Of a DNA stretch of 64,000 bases, positions 47,410-56,676 are shown piece after piece (the stretch's first letter is position 1; every line of letters starts with the position of its first letter). The translations under genes and the position numbers were made by a program. Below the pieces are notes generated by a model. That model searched no databases. It was not told the DNA's origin and worked only from the letters and a program-made list of their open reading frames with translations. Where the stretch lies: the NCBI GenBank assembly GCA_963797115.1, contig CAWCOH010000001.1, positions 1,612,001 through 1,676,000 of the forward strand. The letters run 5' to 3'. The stretch comes from AP-15 sp963797115. Lineage in GTDB: Bacteria > Pseudomonadota > Alphaproteobacteria > ATCC43930 > CGMCC-115725.

Positions 47410-50400
47410 GTGGATATCACAGCCTGGCTCCACAGCCTCGGGATGCAGCAATACAAAGCGGCGTTTCGCGACAACGCCGTCGACGCTGCGGTCTTGCCGG
47501 AGCTGACCGCCGACGATCTCAAGGACCTCGGTGTAAGCCTCGTCGGACACCGCCGAAAACTGCTCGCGGCGATCGCTGCGTTGCGCCGTGATGCCGCACC
47601 AGACCCGGCAGCGCTCGCCTCGGCCGCGGAGCGTCGGCAGTTGACGGTAATGTTCTGTGACCTGGTCGGCTCCACGGAACTTGCGGCGCGGCTCGACCCT
47701 GAGGACTTCCGCGAGGTCATCGCCGCGTATCACCAACGCGTCACCGACGCCGTTCTTCAGTTTGATGGCTTTGTCGCAAAGTATATGGGCGACGGCGTTC
47801 TGGCTTATTTCGGCTACCCGCGAGCCCATGAGGATGACGCCGAGCGGGCGGTGCGGGCGGGACTGGGCGCCATCGAGACTGTGGGCGGTCGCGATGTCAA
47901 ATCAGCCAAGCTGCGCGCACGCATAGGGATTGCCACGGGGATCGTGGTCGTCGGCGATTTGATCGGCGAAGGATCGGCCCAGGAGCAGTCGGTCGTCGGC
48001 GAGACGCCGAACCTCGCCGCCCGGCTGCAAGCGCTGGCCGAGCCCGACACCGTCGTCATTGCGGCGAGCACGCGCCGTCTGGTGGGGGATCTCTTCGAAT
48101 ACGAGAGCCTTGGGGAGCTCGAGGTCAAGGGGCTTGCCGGGCCGCTCACGGCTTGGCAGGTGCTCCGCCCGAGCGGGCTCGCGAGCCGTTTCGAGGCATT
48201 GCGCGGCTCGACATTGACGCCGCTGGTCGGCCGCGATGAAGAGATCGACTTGCTATTGCTCCGCTGGGCGCAAGCGAAGGCAGGAGAGGGTCAAGTCGTG
48301 CTCGTTTGCGGCGAACCCGGCCTTGGCAAGTCGCGCGTCACGGCGACATTGGGTGAACGCCTGCATGCCGAGCCGCATCTCCGCCAGCGGTATTTCTGCT
48401 CGGTCTACCGCCAGCACAGTGCGCTGTTCCCGGTTATCGACCAAATCGGACGGATCGCCGGGTTTGCGCCGGCCGATCTGCCCCTTTCCAAGCTCGCCAA
48501 GCTTGAGGCGTTGCTGGCCCGCGGATCATTGCCGGAAGAAGATGTGGCATTACTCGCCGATCTACTGTCACTGCCGGTTGCGCACCGCCACCCTCTGCCG
48601 AACCTCAGTCCGCAACGCAAGAAGGAACGGACATTGGAGGCGGTGATCCGCTGGCTAGAGGGCCTGGCGCAAAGGCGGCCCGTCGTGATTATTTTCGAGG
48701 ACGCCCATTGGATTGATCCGACCTCGCTCGAATTGCTCAATCTCGCCGTCGAGCGAATCCACAAATTGCCGGTGCTATTGATCGTCACGTTCCGCCCCGA
48801 GTTTGAGTTCTCCTGGTCCGGCCAACCGCATGTGACGACGCTGGCGCTCAATCGCCTGGATCGGCGCGACCGGATCGCTCTGGTGACCCTGATCGCCGAT
48901 GGCAAGGTATTGCCCGATGACGTCGTCACCCAGATCGTCGAGCGCACTGACGGGGTGCCGTTATTCGTCGAGGAACTGACAAAGAGTGTCCTGGAGAGCG
49001 GGCTGCTGCGCGAGGAAGACGGTCACTACGTTCTCGACGGCCCTTTGCCGCCGTTAGCGATCCCGACCACACTTCGCGACTCGCTGACGGCGCGGCTAGA
49101 CCGTTTGGCTTCGGTGCGGTATCTGGCGCAGATCGGTGCAGCGTTCGGCCGTTGGTTTCGCTACACATTGCTGCGGGCGGTTGCCGGGCTTCCCGAGCAC
49201 GACTTGCAAGCCTCTCTGTCCCGCCTGGTCGCTTCCGAGCTGGTATTTCAAACTGGCACACCCCCTGATGCGATCTACACTTTCAAGCACGCGCTGGTGC
49301 AGGACGCCGCCTACGGCAGTCTACTGAGGAGCACCCGGCAGGAATTGCACGAACGGATAGCCGCGGCGCTGGAGGCTCAATTTCCGGAGATGATGGACGA
49401 CCAGCCCGAGCTCTTTGCGCGTCACTACACCGAAGCAGGGCTCGTCGAAAAATCAGTTCTCTTTTGGACCAAGGCTGCTCAAAGGTCAGTCGCACGCTCG
49501 GCAATGGCGGAGGCGGGCGCGCAGTTTCAAAAGGGGTTGGACCAGCTTGCGTTGTTATCCGACGATTCCGCCCGTCAGCGACGGGAGCTCGAGTTGCGCA
49601 GTTCGCTGGGCGCGGTCTTGATCACCGTCAAGGGCTTCGCGGCGCCGGAGACAGGCCAGGCCTACGCTCGTGCACGCGAGCTTTGGGAGCAGCTGGGTTC
49701 GCCCTCGGAATTGGTTCATATCCCCTTCGGGCAGTCCTTCCACCATGTGTACCGCGGCGAGCTCGATCTGGCCCGGTCATTGGCCGAGGATTTGCTGCGT
49801 CTGAGCCGTCAGCGTAACGACGCTGCCGGACTGGTTCTGGGTTACCTGGCCTCCGGGCGAGCGCTGATGTTCGCCGGCAGGTTCGCGCCGTCACGATCGG
49901 ATCTAGAAGAGATGCTTGTGCTTCACGATCCGACCGTTCACCACTCGCTAGTCCAGGATGCTGCGGTTCATCCCCAGGTGGGATCGCTAGCCCATCTGGG
50001 GATCGTCCTCTTTTGCCTGGGCTTTCCCGACCAGGCATTGGCAAGCAGCACCGCAGCAATCGCGGAAGCTCGAAGGCTGGCTCTTCCAGCATCTTTGGTG
50101 TCGAGCCTGTCACTCGGTGCGATATTGCTGTCCTTCATTGGAGACGACGAAACGCTGGATTGCTGGGCGACCCAGCTGATTGAGATCGCGACCGAGCAGG
50201 GTTTCCCCGCCTGGCGTGCGGCGGGCACGATCTACCGCGGATGGGTCAAAACAAAAAATGGCGATGTGGTCGAAGGGATATCTCTCCTGCGCAAAGGTTC
50301 GACGGCTTATCGCGCCACCGGGGCAGAAGGCGCGATGTCCCATTTTATCACCTTCCTGGCCAGGGCATACGGGATAGCCGGGCAAGTCGACGAGGGCTTG

Positions 50401-50742
50401 GCGCTGCTCGATGATGCTCTGCAGCTCACTGCAAGAACCGGGGAGCGCTGGGTCGAGGCGGAGTTAAATCGGCACAAAGGCAAGCTGCTGCGGCAGCAGG
50501 GGCGTTTTGAAGCCGCCGAGGAACTTTATCGTACCGCCTTGAGCATCGCCCAGGAGCAGGAGGCCAAGCTCTGGGAATTGCGCGCCGTAATTAGCCTTGC
50601 CCGGCTGCGCCGCTATCAGGGTTACCACACCGAAGCGGGCGAACTTCTCGCACCAGTCTATGGCTGGTTCACCGAAGGCTTCGACATACAAGACCTAAAA
50701 GAGGCGAAAGCGTTGCTCGACGAACTGGAGAGGGAAGCGTGA
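47410..50742 (+). CDS. SAM domain-class III nucleotidyl cyclase-AAA ATPase-TPR signalling protein (copy 2)
   Basis: 1110 aa from GTG 47410, with GGAGGGGG before it. It has the same architecture as the copy at 41130: SAM domain (ITAWLHSLGMQQYKAAFRDN), cyclase with FCDLVGSTELAARL, MGDGVLAYFG and GETPNLAARLQAL, Walker A GEPGLGKSR (about 300), Walker B IIFEDAHWID, and TPR-like tail. Similarity runs nearly end to end, so this is a gene duplication. Both copies keep the cyclase catalytic residues and have intact frames, which argues that both are used. A TATAAT hexamer at 47192-47197 may be part of its promoter. Confidence 0.92.
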   Translation: MDITAWLHSLGMQQYKAAFRDNAVDAAVLPELTADDLKDLGVSLVGHRRKLLAAIAALRRDAAPDPAALASAAERRQLTVMFCDLVGSTELAARLDPEDFREVIAAYHQRVTDAVLQFDGFVAKYMGDGVLAYFGYPRAHEDDAERAVRAGLGAIETVGGRDVKSAKLRARIGIATGIVVVGDLIGEGSAQEQSVVGETPNLAARLQALAEPDTVVIAASTRRLVGDLFEYESLGELEVKGLAGPLTAWQVLRPSGLASRFEALRGSTLTPLVGRDEEIDLLLLRWAQAKAGEGQVVLVCGEPGLGKSRVTATLGERLHAEPHLRQRYFCSVYRQHSALFPVIDQIGRIAGFAPADLPLSKLAKLEALLARGSLPEEDVALLADLLSLPVAHRHPLPNLSPQRKKERTLEAVIRWLEGLAQRRPVVIIFEDAHWIDPTSLELLNLAVERIHKLPVLLIVTFRPEFEFSWSGQPHVTTLALNRLDRRDRIALVTLIADGKVLPDDVVTQIVERTDGVPLFVEELTKSVLESGLLREEDGHYVLDGPLPPLAIPTTLRDSLTARLDRLASVRYLAQIGAAFGRWFRYTLLRAVAGLPEHDLQASLSRLVASELVFQTGTPPDAIYTFKHALVQDAAYGSLLRSTRQELHERIAAALEAQFPEMMDDQPELFARHYTEAGLVEKSVLFWTKAAQRSVARSAMAEAGAQFQKGLDQLALLSDDSARQRRELELRSSLGAVLITVKGFAAPETGQAYARARELWEQLGSPSELVHIPFGQSFHHVYRGELDLARSLAEDLLRLSRQRNDAAGLVLGYLASGRALMFAGRFAPSRSDLEEMLVLHDPTVHHSLVQDAAVHPQVGSLAHLGIVLFCLGFPDQALASSTAAIAEARRLALPASLVSSLSLGAILLSFIGDDETLDCWATQLIEIATEQGFPAWRAAGTIYRGWVKTKNGDVVEGISLLRKGSTAYRATGAEGAMSHFITFLARAYGIAGQVDEGLALLDDALQLTARTGERWVEAELNRHKGKLLRQQGRFEAAEELYRTALSIAQEQEAKLWELRAVISLARLRRYQGYHTEAGELLAPVYGWFTEGFDIQDLKEAKALLDELEREA

Positions 50743-50808
50743 ACTCGTTCGACTAGGTCGGCGACCGGGCTCGGTGCAGCGACGGCCATCGCCCTCGCCG
50801 GCTCGGAG
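50739..50808 (+). pseudogene. Truncated SDR 5' end after cyclase copy 2
   Basis: The cyclase stop overlaps a GTG that begins the same words as the SDR at 46048: TGAACTCGTTCGAC, then after a gap GGGCTCGGTGCAGCGACGGC and CTCGCC. An immediate TAG (the sixth codon) and deletions leave only about 70 bases. It marks the former second copy of a cyclase-SDR gene pair. Confidence 0.7.
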
Positions 50809-50812
50809 ATGA

Positions 50813-50841
50813 TTGACAGAGACCGCATAAAATGCTATATT
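50813..50841 (+). promoter_or_regulatory. Near-consensus sigma-70 promoter
   Basis: TTGACA (50813-50818) and TATATT (50836-50841) are separated by exactly 17 bases, in an AT-rich pocket unusual for this window. It lies 208 bases upstream of the aromatic-oxidation cluster and is the best promoter match I found. Confidence 0.65.
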
Positions 50842-50862
50842 GGCAATAACTAATTGTTGGCC

Positions 50863-50950
50863 GCTGTTATTTCCGTCTGGATGCGCCAAAAATCGAGGAT
50901 TCCTGCGGGTGAGGAGTCACCGTCGCTGTTAATTTCCTGTAAATAACAGC
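50863..50950. promoter_or_regulatory. Operator-like repeated GCTGTTATTT sites
   Basis: GCTGTTATTT occurs at 50863-50872, a near copy GCTGTTAATTT at 50925-50935, and its inverse AAATAACAGC at 50941-50950. The last two form a palindrome with a five-base centre. They lie between the sigma-70 promoter and the flavin monooxygenase gene, so they could bind a repressor or activator. No regulator gene is next to the cluster. Confidence 0.5.
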
Positions 50951-51048
50951 CAAAACAGCGAGACCGTGCAGAAGGGCGGAGCCCTGGCCTTTCGCCCGGC
51001 CTTGCCCTACTCTCCCGCGCGGGCCTGCGGCCAGAGGAGTGAGAGGTC

Positions 51049-52515
51049 ATGCCAGCGCGGACGGGACGGCAATACCTCAACGGGTTGCGCGAGCAGGAGC
51101 GCGAGGTCTGGCTCGCCGGCGAGCGGGTCAAGGACGTCACGACCCATCCGGGGCTCGCGAACGGCGCGCGCGCGATCGCCTCGCTCTATGACATGCAGGC
51201 CGACCCCAAATTGCGCGACGAGATGACCTACGTCTCGCCGAGCTCGGGCGACCGCGTTGGCCTCTCCTTCATCATTCCGCGCACCCGCGAGGACCTCGAA
51301 AGGCGCCGCGTCATGATGCTCAACTGGGCGCGCACGACTTGCGGCATGATGGGGCGCTCCCCCGATTTCATGAACGTCACCTACGCCGCCTGGGCCGGAG
51401 CCGCCGATTACTTCGCCCAGGGGCTGGGGCGACCCGAATTCGCCGACAACATGCGGAATTACTACGAATACATCCGCGAGAACGACCTGACCCTGACCCA
51501 CTCGCTGATCAATTTGCAGCGCAGCCGCACCGTCTCGGGCATCTTCAACCTCGAAGAGGGGACGGCCCTACAGGTCGTGCGCGAGACCGACGCCGGCATT
51601 GTCGTGCGCGGCGCCCGGATCCTGGCAACCTTGGGGCCGCTCGCCGACGAGATCGGCGTCTATTCGCCGCGCATGGCGCGCCACGCCGAGACCCACAGCC
51701 CGTTTGCGGTCAGCTTTGCGATCCCGTGCGGCACGCCCGGTCTCCGGTTTCTTTGCCGCGAGAGCTTCGATCTCGGCCGCTCGCATTTCGACCACCCGCT
51801 CGGCTCGCGCTTCGAGGAGATGGACTGCGTCGTCTTCTTTGATGACGTGAAGGTGCCGTGGGAGCGGGTGTTTCTGCTGGGCGACGTCGATCTGCTCAAC
51901 CGCACCGCCACGGTGACCCACTCGACCGCGCACTCGGCGCATCAGGGTGCGGTCAAGAACCTCGCCAAAGCCGAGTTCGTGCTCGGCGTGGCATTGCTGA
52001 TGACGCAGGCGCTCGGCAATGCGCATCTGCCGCATGTCGAAGAGCGCGTCGGCGAGTTGATGCTGATCACCCAGCTGACGCGGGCCTGCATGCGCGCCGC
52101 CGAGGCCGACGCTCAGCTCGACGAATGGGGCGTCATGTGCCCCGAGCCGTTGATGGTCGAGAGCCCGCGCAATCTCTTCATGACCGCCTATCCAAAGATG
52201 GTCGAGATCCTGCAACTGTTGGGATCGAGCAGCTTTATGCTGACCCCGACGGAAGCCGATTTTAAGGGGCCGCTCGCCGACCACATCGAGCAATATCTGG
52301 CGACCGACAACATGGACGCGCGCGATCGCGTCAAGCTCTTCCGTCTGGCCTGGGACATCGCCGGCAATGCCTTCGGCAGCCGCCAGGTGCTGTACGAGCG
52401 GTTCTTCGCCAGCGACCCGCTGACCCGGGCGCGCGCGATCGCGTCGATCTACCCGAAGAAGGAGGTCATGGACCGTGTTCTCGACTTCCTCGCGCGCGAC
52501 GACGATGCCTTCTAA
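51049..52515 (+). CDS. FAD-dependent aromatic monooxygenase (HpaB/4-hydroxyphenylacetate 3-hydroxylase family)
   Basis: 488 aa, full length for the oxygenase component of two-component flavin monooxygenases. Family blocks include RTGRQYLNGLREQEREVWLA, LINLQRSRTVSGIF, the flavin region VRGARILATLGPLADEIGVY and DNMDARDRVKLFRLAWDIAG. It hydroxylates phenolic rings using reduced FAD from a separate reductase, which is not encoded here. The start is an ATG preceded by GAGGAGTGAGAGGTC. It leads a cluster with Rieske dioxygenase genes. Confidence 0.88.
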   Translation: MPARTGRQYLNGLREQEREVWLAGERVKDVTTHPGLANGARAIASLYDMQADPKLRDEMTYVSPSSGDRVGLSFIIPRTREDLERRRVMMLNWARTTCGMMGRSPDFMNVTYAAWAGAADYFAQGLGRPEFADNMRNYYEYIRENDLTLTHSLINLQRSRTVSGIFNLEEGTALQVVRETDAGIVVRGARILATLGPLADEIGVYSPRMARHAETHSPFAVSFAIPCGTPGLRFLCRESFDLGRSHFDHPLGSRFEEMDCVVFFDDVKVPWERVFLLGDVDLLNRTATVTHSTAHSAHQGAVKNLAKAEFVLGVALLMTQALGNAHLPHVEERVGELMLITQLTRACMRAAEADAQLDEWGVMCPEPLMVESPRNLFMTAYPKMVEILQLLGSSSFMLTPTEADFKGPLADHIEQYLATDNMDARDRVKLFRLAWDIAGNAFGSRQVLYERFFASDPLTRARAIASIYPKKEVMDRVLDFLARDDDAF

Positions 52516-52527
52516 CGGCAGAGTGAT

Positions 52528-53073
52528 ATGACCGATCGCGACGACCGCATCACCCGCGCGCTCTTGAAGCAGGAGATCGAGGACTTTCTTTATCGCGAAG
52601 CCGACCTCCTGGACGAGCGGCAATATGACGAATGGCTGGCGCTGCTTGCCGAGGATGTCCGCTACTGGATGCCGATGCGACGCAACGTCAAACTCGATGA
52701 CCGCGAGCGCGAGTTCACCCGCGAAGGGCGCGACATCAGCTGGTTCGACGAGGGCAAGGAGACCCTGACCCGCCGGGTGAGGCAGATCCAGACCGGCATC
52801 CATTGGGCCGAGGAGCCGGTCTCGCGCATATCGCACCTGCTCTCGAACATCCAGCTGGTCGAGGTCAATCCGTCGTCGGCCGAACCGGCCGAGGTGTCGG
52901 TCCGATGCCGCTTCCTGGTCTACCGCAACCGGGTCGAGACCGAGACCGACATTCTGGTCGGCAAGCGCGAGGATCTGCTGCGGCGCGACGGAGCGGAGTG
53001 GCGGATCGCCCGCCGCAAGATCCTGCTCGACCAGAATGTCCTGCTGAGCAAGAACCTGACCTTTTTCTTTTAG
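52528..53073 (+). CDS. Aromatic-ring-hydroxylating dioxygenase beta subunit
   Basis: 181 aa with the NTF2-like fold of Rieske dioxygenase small subunits. Family sequence is seen in EIEDFLYREADLLDERQYDE, WLALLAEDVRYWMPM and the ending WRIARRKILLDQNVLLSKN. It has no catalytic centre and stabilises the alpha hexamer. It sits 12 bases after the monooxygenase gene, so it is in the same transcript, and its stop is only a few bases from a palindromic element. Confidence 0.92.
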   Translation: MTDRDDRITRALLKQEIEDFLYREADLLDERQYDEWLALLAEDVRYWMPMRRNVKLDDREREFTREGRDISWFDEGKETLTRRVRQIQTGIHWAEEPVSRISHLLSNIQLVEVNPSSAEPAEVSVRCRFLVYRNRVETETDILVGKREDLLRRDGAEWRIARRKILLDQNVLLSKNLTFFF

Positions 53074-53078
53074 GATTG

Positions 53079-53230
53079 CACAATGAGACAGTAAGGCAGT
53101 GAGATAGGAAATTCGTCACCCCCGCGCAAGCGGGGGTCCAACGCAACCTGGGCAACCTTTGCGCCCTGGATTTCCCGCTTTCGCGGGAATGACGTGTATT
53201 GGGGTCTCACCGCCTTACTGTCTCATTGTG
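53079..53230. mobile_element. MITE-like palindromic element, copy 1
   Basis: 152 bases bounded by 26-base terminal inverted repeats (53079-53104 and 53205-53230; 25 of 26 positions pair; left end CACAATGAGACAGTAAGGC). Inside are two hairpins of the CCCGCGnAAGCGGG type, facing each other. There is no coding capacity. Related copies are at 54842 and 63541. I could not find a clear target-site duplication. Confidence 0.75.
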
Positions 53231-53250
53231 ACTGAATTGGAGGGAAGCCA

Positions 53251-54634
53251 GTGAGCGCACGGGTACAAGGTTATAGCTCGGGGCTCGTCGACATGACGAC
53301 GGGCCAGATCAGCCGCGAGATCTTCGTCAATGACGGGATCTACCAGCAGGAGCTGGAACGGGTCTTCACTCGCGCCTGGCTTCTCATCGGGCACGAGAGC
53401 CAGATCCCAAACCCGGGCGACTTCTTCGTCTCGTCGATGGGCGAGGAGTTGGTGATCCTGTGCCGCGACCGTGCCGGCAAGGTGCATGTGTTCCTGAACT
53501 CCTGCCGGCACCGCGGCATGAAGGTGTGCCGGTACGATGAGGGCAACGCGGCGGTCTTGACCTGCCCCTATCACGGCTGGAGCTATTCTACCGACGGCAG
53601 GCTGGTGGGCGTCCCCTATTTCCGGGAGGCCTATCACAGCACATTGGACCGGTCGGCCTGGGGCCTCGTCGAGGTCGCACAATTGTCCCTCTACAAGGGC
53701 ACCGTGTGGGCCACCTGGGACCGCGAAGCCCCGCCCTTTCTCGAATATCTCGGCGATTTCCTGCCTTATATCGACCTGACACTCGAACTCGTGGGACGGC
53801 AGCGACGGCGGCACCGAAATCCTGTGCGGCATCCAGAAATGGCGGGTGCCGTGCAACTGGAAATTCCCGGCCGAGAATTTTTCCGGCGACAGCTACCACA
53901 ACATCAGCCACCGCTCGGTCGACCTCGTCGGCATCGGGCCTTCCGGCAGCGGCCGTCGCGACATGCCGGAACTCAACATGGCACGCAAGCTGCACATCGC
54001 GTTTCCGGAGCGCGGTCATCAGACCACAAGCTATCTGTTGCCCAAGGAGGCTTCACCCCCGCCCGCCTATCAGCATTCCTCGGTCGTTTCCGACTATTTC
54101 CGCGAATGCGAGGAGGCGCGGCGCAAGAAGCACGGCGATTGGGGGCGGATGATCGCTTTGGTCGGCGAGGTGTTCCCCAATACCGCGTACTTGGCGCGCC
54201 AGCCGCGCACCTTGGCCGCCTGGCATCCGCGCGGCGCCCACGAGACCGAGGTGTGGCGCTGGTTTCTGGTCGACAAGAACGCGCCGGCCGAGGTCAAGGA
54301 TTTCCTGCGCGACTACTACATCCGCTATTCCGGCCCGGGCGGCATGACCGAGCAGGACGACATGGAGAACTGGAACTACGCGCACTCGGCGAGCCGGGGC
54401 ACGATCGCGCGGCGCTACCCCTACACCTACGAGCAGGGAATGGGCGCCGAGGTCGAGAATTACGAGTGGGAGGGGTTCCGCGTGCCCGGCACCGTGTGCG
54501 ACCTGACCGAGGCAAAGTCGAGCGAGCACAATCTCAGGAATTTCTACCGGCGCTGGGCCGAGTTCATGGGTGCGGCGAACTGGGACGAGCTGACAAGCTG
54601 GCGCGGGTCGGCGCGGGCCGAGGCGGCGGAATGA
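53251..54634 (+). pseudogene. Rieske aromatic-ring dioxygenase alpha subunit (copy 1), frameshifted
   Basis: The N-terminal frame has the Rieske cluster motif (SCRHRG...TCPYHGW) and runs to IDLTLEL. One extra base at 53786-53791 then breaks it. The next frame resumes with WDGSDGGTEILCGIQKW and carries the mononuclear iron site GDSYHNISHRSVD and the ending SSEHNLRNFYRRWAEFMG. Repaired, it is about 460 aa and closely resembles the intact copy at 55003. The repair is a single base, so an assembly error is possible. Its stop overlaps the small gene at 54631. Confidence 0.87.
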
Positions 54635-54849
54635 GCGATCCCGTTAACATCCGGCAAATCGCACCCGGCACCAAGATCACGCTCGTCGACGGGGCGCTGG
54701 CCGAAATCGTCTCGAACCCGGCCGACGGCGTGTGGGTGTTCGCGCGCTACCTGTCATCCCCTGATGATCCGAGTAGGGTCGGCAGCGAGGACATGATTTT
54801 TGCCCAGGATATCGTCGAGATTCGCAACAGCAATGAAGGTCCACAATGA
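54631..54849 (+). CDS. Small protein of the dioxygenase cluster
   Basis: 72 aa, starting with ATGA over the stop of the first alpha subunit, so translationally coupled. The sequence (IRQIAPGTKITLVDGALAEI, VWVFARYLSSPDDPS) suggests a compact beta-barrel-like domain. I do not recognise it; an accessory role for the dioxygenase is inferred from position only. Its last codons and TGA lie inside the left end of the palindromic element at 54842. Confidence 0.6.
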   Translation: MSDPVNIRQIAPGTKITLVDGALAEIVSNPADGVWVFARYLSSPDDPSRVGSEDMIFAQDIVEIRNSNEGPQ

Positions 54850-54982
54850 GGCGGTGACAAAATTACTCGTCACCCCCGCGAAGGCGGGGGTCCAGGGCAA
54901 CCGCAGGAGCCCGGTCGCTCTAGATTCCCGCTTTCGCGGGAATGACGAATGTTGGTCCTCACCGCCTCACTGCCGCGTTGTG
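54842..54982. mobile_element. MITE-like palindromic element, copy 2
   Basis: Same design as the element at 53079. The right terminal repeat is nearly full length, and the left one (CACAATGAGGCGGTGA) has lost about nine bases. The two inner hairpins (CCCCGCGAAGGCGGGG and CCCGCTTTCGCGGG) are preserved. It lies between the 72-aa gene and the second alpha subunit. Confidence 0.7.
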
Positions 54983-55002
54983 AATAAACAGGAGGCACGG
55001 GC

Positions 55003-56388
55003 ATGACCAGGGTATGCGAGCAGGGCTATCGGCCCGGTCTGGTAAACATGGCGGCGGGCCAGATCAGCCGCGAGATCTTCGTCAACGACGAGATCTACCA
55101 GCAGGAGCTGGAGCGGCTCTTCGCCCGAGCGTGGCTCTTCGTCGGGCACGAAAGCCAGATCCCGAACCCGGGCGACTACTTCGTCTCAGGCATGGGCGAG
55201 GAATCGGTGATCCTGTGCCGCGATCGCGCGGGCAAGGTCCGCGTGTTCCTGAATTCCTGCCGGCACCGCGGCATGAAAGTGTGTCGCTACGACGACGGCA
55301 ACACCCCGGTCTTCACCTGCCCGTACCACGGCTGGAGCTATGGCACCGACGGCAAGCTCGTCGGCGTGCCGTATTTCCGCGAGGCCTATCACGAGAAGCT
55401 CGACAAATCGCAATGGGGCTTGGTCGAGGTCCCGCAGCTCTGCTGCTACAAGGGCACCGTGTGGGCGAGCTGGGATCCCGACGCACCGTCCTTTTTCGAG
55501 TATCTCGGCGACTTTGTCCGCTATCTCGATCTGACCTTGGACGGCTGGGACGGCAGCGAGGGCGGTACCGAAATTCTGGGCGGGATTCAGAAATGGCGGA
55601 TCCCGTGCAACTGGAAATTCCCGGCGGAGAATTTCTGCGGCGACAGCTACCACAATATCAGCCATCGCTCGGTCGATCTGGTCGGCATTGGCCCGAGCGG
55701 CAGCGGCCGCCGCGACATGCAGGAACGGCTGTTGGCGCGCCGGCTGCAGGTCACGCTTTACGAGCGCGGCCACCAGACCGGCGTCTATCTTTTTCCCAAG
55801 GACCGCCCGGTGCCGCCTTCCTATCAGCACTCCTCGCTCGTCTCCGAATATTTCGCCCATTGCGAGGAGGAACGGCGCAAGAAGCGCGGCGAGTGGGCGC
55901 GGCTGATCGGCAGCCCCGGCGAAATTTTCCCCAATACGGCATTGCACCCGCGCCAGCCCCGCACGATCGCCGTCTGGCATCCGCGCGGGACGCATCAGAC
56001 CGAAGTGTGGCGATGGTATCTGGTCGACAAGGCCGCACCCTGGGAGGTCAAGGACTTCCTGCGCGACTACTACATCCGCTATTCCGGCCCCGGCGGGATG
56101 ACCGAGCAGGACGACATGGAGAACTGGAACTACGCGCACGCCGCGAGCCGGGGTACGATCGCGCGCCGCTACGCCTACAGCTACGAGCAGGGCCTCGGCT
56201 ATGAGGTCGAAAATTACGAGTCGGAAGGGCTGCGCATCCCGGGCACGGTGATGGACATCACCGAGGCCAAGTCGAGCGAGCACAATCTGCGCAATCTCTA
56301 CCGCCGCTGGGCCGAGTTCATGGAAGCCGACAGCTGGGACGAACTCGCCACCTGGCGCCACAACGGCGCGGCCATCGCCGCAGAGTGA
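55003..56388 (+). CDS. Rieske aromatic-ring dioxygenase alpha subunit (copy 2)
   Basis: 461 aa, intact. The Rieske [2Fe-2S] ligands are Cys86 and His88 (SCRHRG) and Cys106 and His109 (TCPYHG). The mononuclear iron site includes His217 and His221 in GDSYHNISHRSVD. Length and order match naphthalene/biphenyl-type large subunits, which cis-dihydroxylate aromatic rings with electrons from a ferredoxin and reductase not encoded here. A ribosome site (GGAGG) lies before the ATG. Only one beta-subunit gene is present for two alpha copies. Confidence 0.93.
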   Translation: MTRVCEQGYRPGLVNMAAGQISREIFVNDEIYQQELERLFARAWLFVGHESQIPNPGDYFVSGMGEESVILCRDRAGKVRVFLNSCRHRGMKVCRYDDGNTPVFTCPYHGWSYGTDGKLVGVPYFREAYHEKLDKSQWGLVEVPQLCCYKGTVWASWDPDAPSFFEYLGDFVRYLDLTLDGWDGSEGGTEILGGIQKWRIPCNWKFPAENFCGDSYHNISHRSVDLVGIGPSGSGRRDMQERLLARRLQVTLYERGHQTGVYLFPKDRPVPPSYQHSSLVSEYFAHCEEERRKKRGEWARLIGSPGEIFPNTALHPRQPRTIAVWHPRGTHQTEVWRWYLVDKAAPWEVKDFLRDYYIRYSGPGGMTEQDDMENWNYAHAASRGTIARRYAYSYEQGLGYEVENYESEGLRIPGTVMDITEAKSSEHNLRNLYRRWAEFMEADSWDELATWRHNGAAIAAE

Positions 56389-56676
56389 CTGGGGCTGACT
56401 GGTTGCCGGCGGGCCTTACAGGCCTTGGAGCACGTGCGCACAGGCACGGGGCCGCCAGAACGGCAAGCGGTTTCGTAAATAGTGGGGGCTGTGGGGATCG
56501 AGGCTGCCGGGCGGCTTGCGCATCGGTGGTGGTTCTGTGGGGGAGCCGGGCTATCGCGAATCGGACCGGGTCGCGCGGGTTCGGGAAGCGACGTGTCGTT
56601 TGTCGCGCCGCCGCCGTTCTCTCGGGCTCTGCGCCGGGGAGTGGACGCCGGAGCGGGTCCGACGTAGGGTGCGCCG

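Noticed and set aside
53113..53195. Possible CRISPR-like repeat units
   Set aside because: The similar hairpins are inverted and few, with no regular spacer length and no cas genes; they belong to a palindromic element.
54800..55006. A frame containing VTPAKAGVQGNRRSP and SRFRGNDE
   Set aside because: It is a translation of the palindromic repeat element; the same words arise wherever this repeat is translated.
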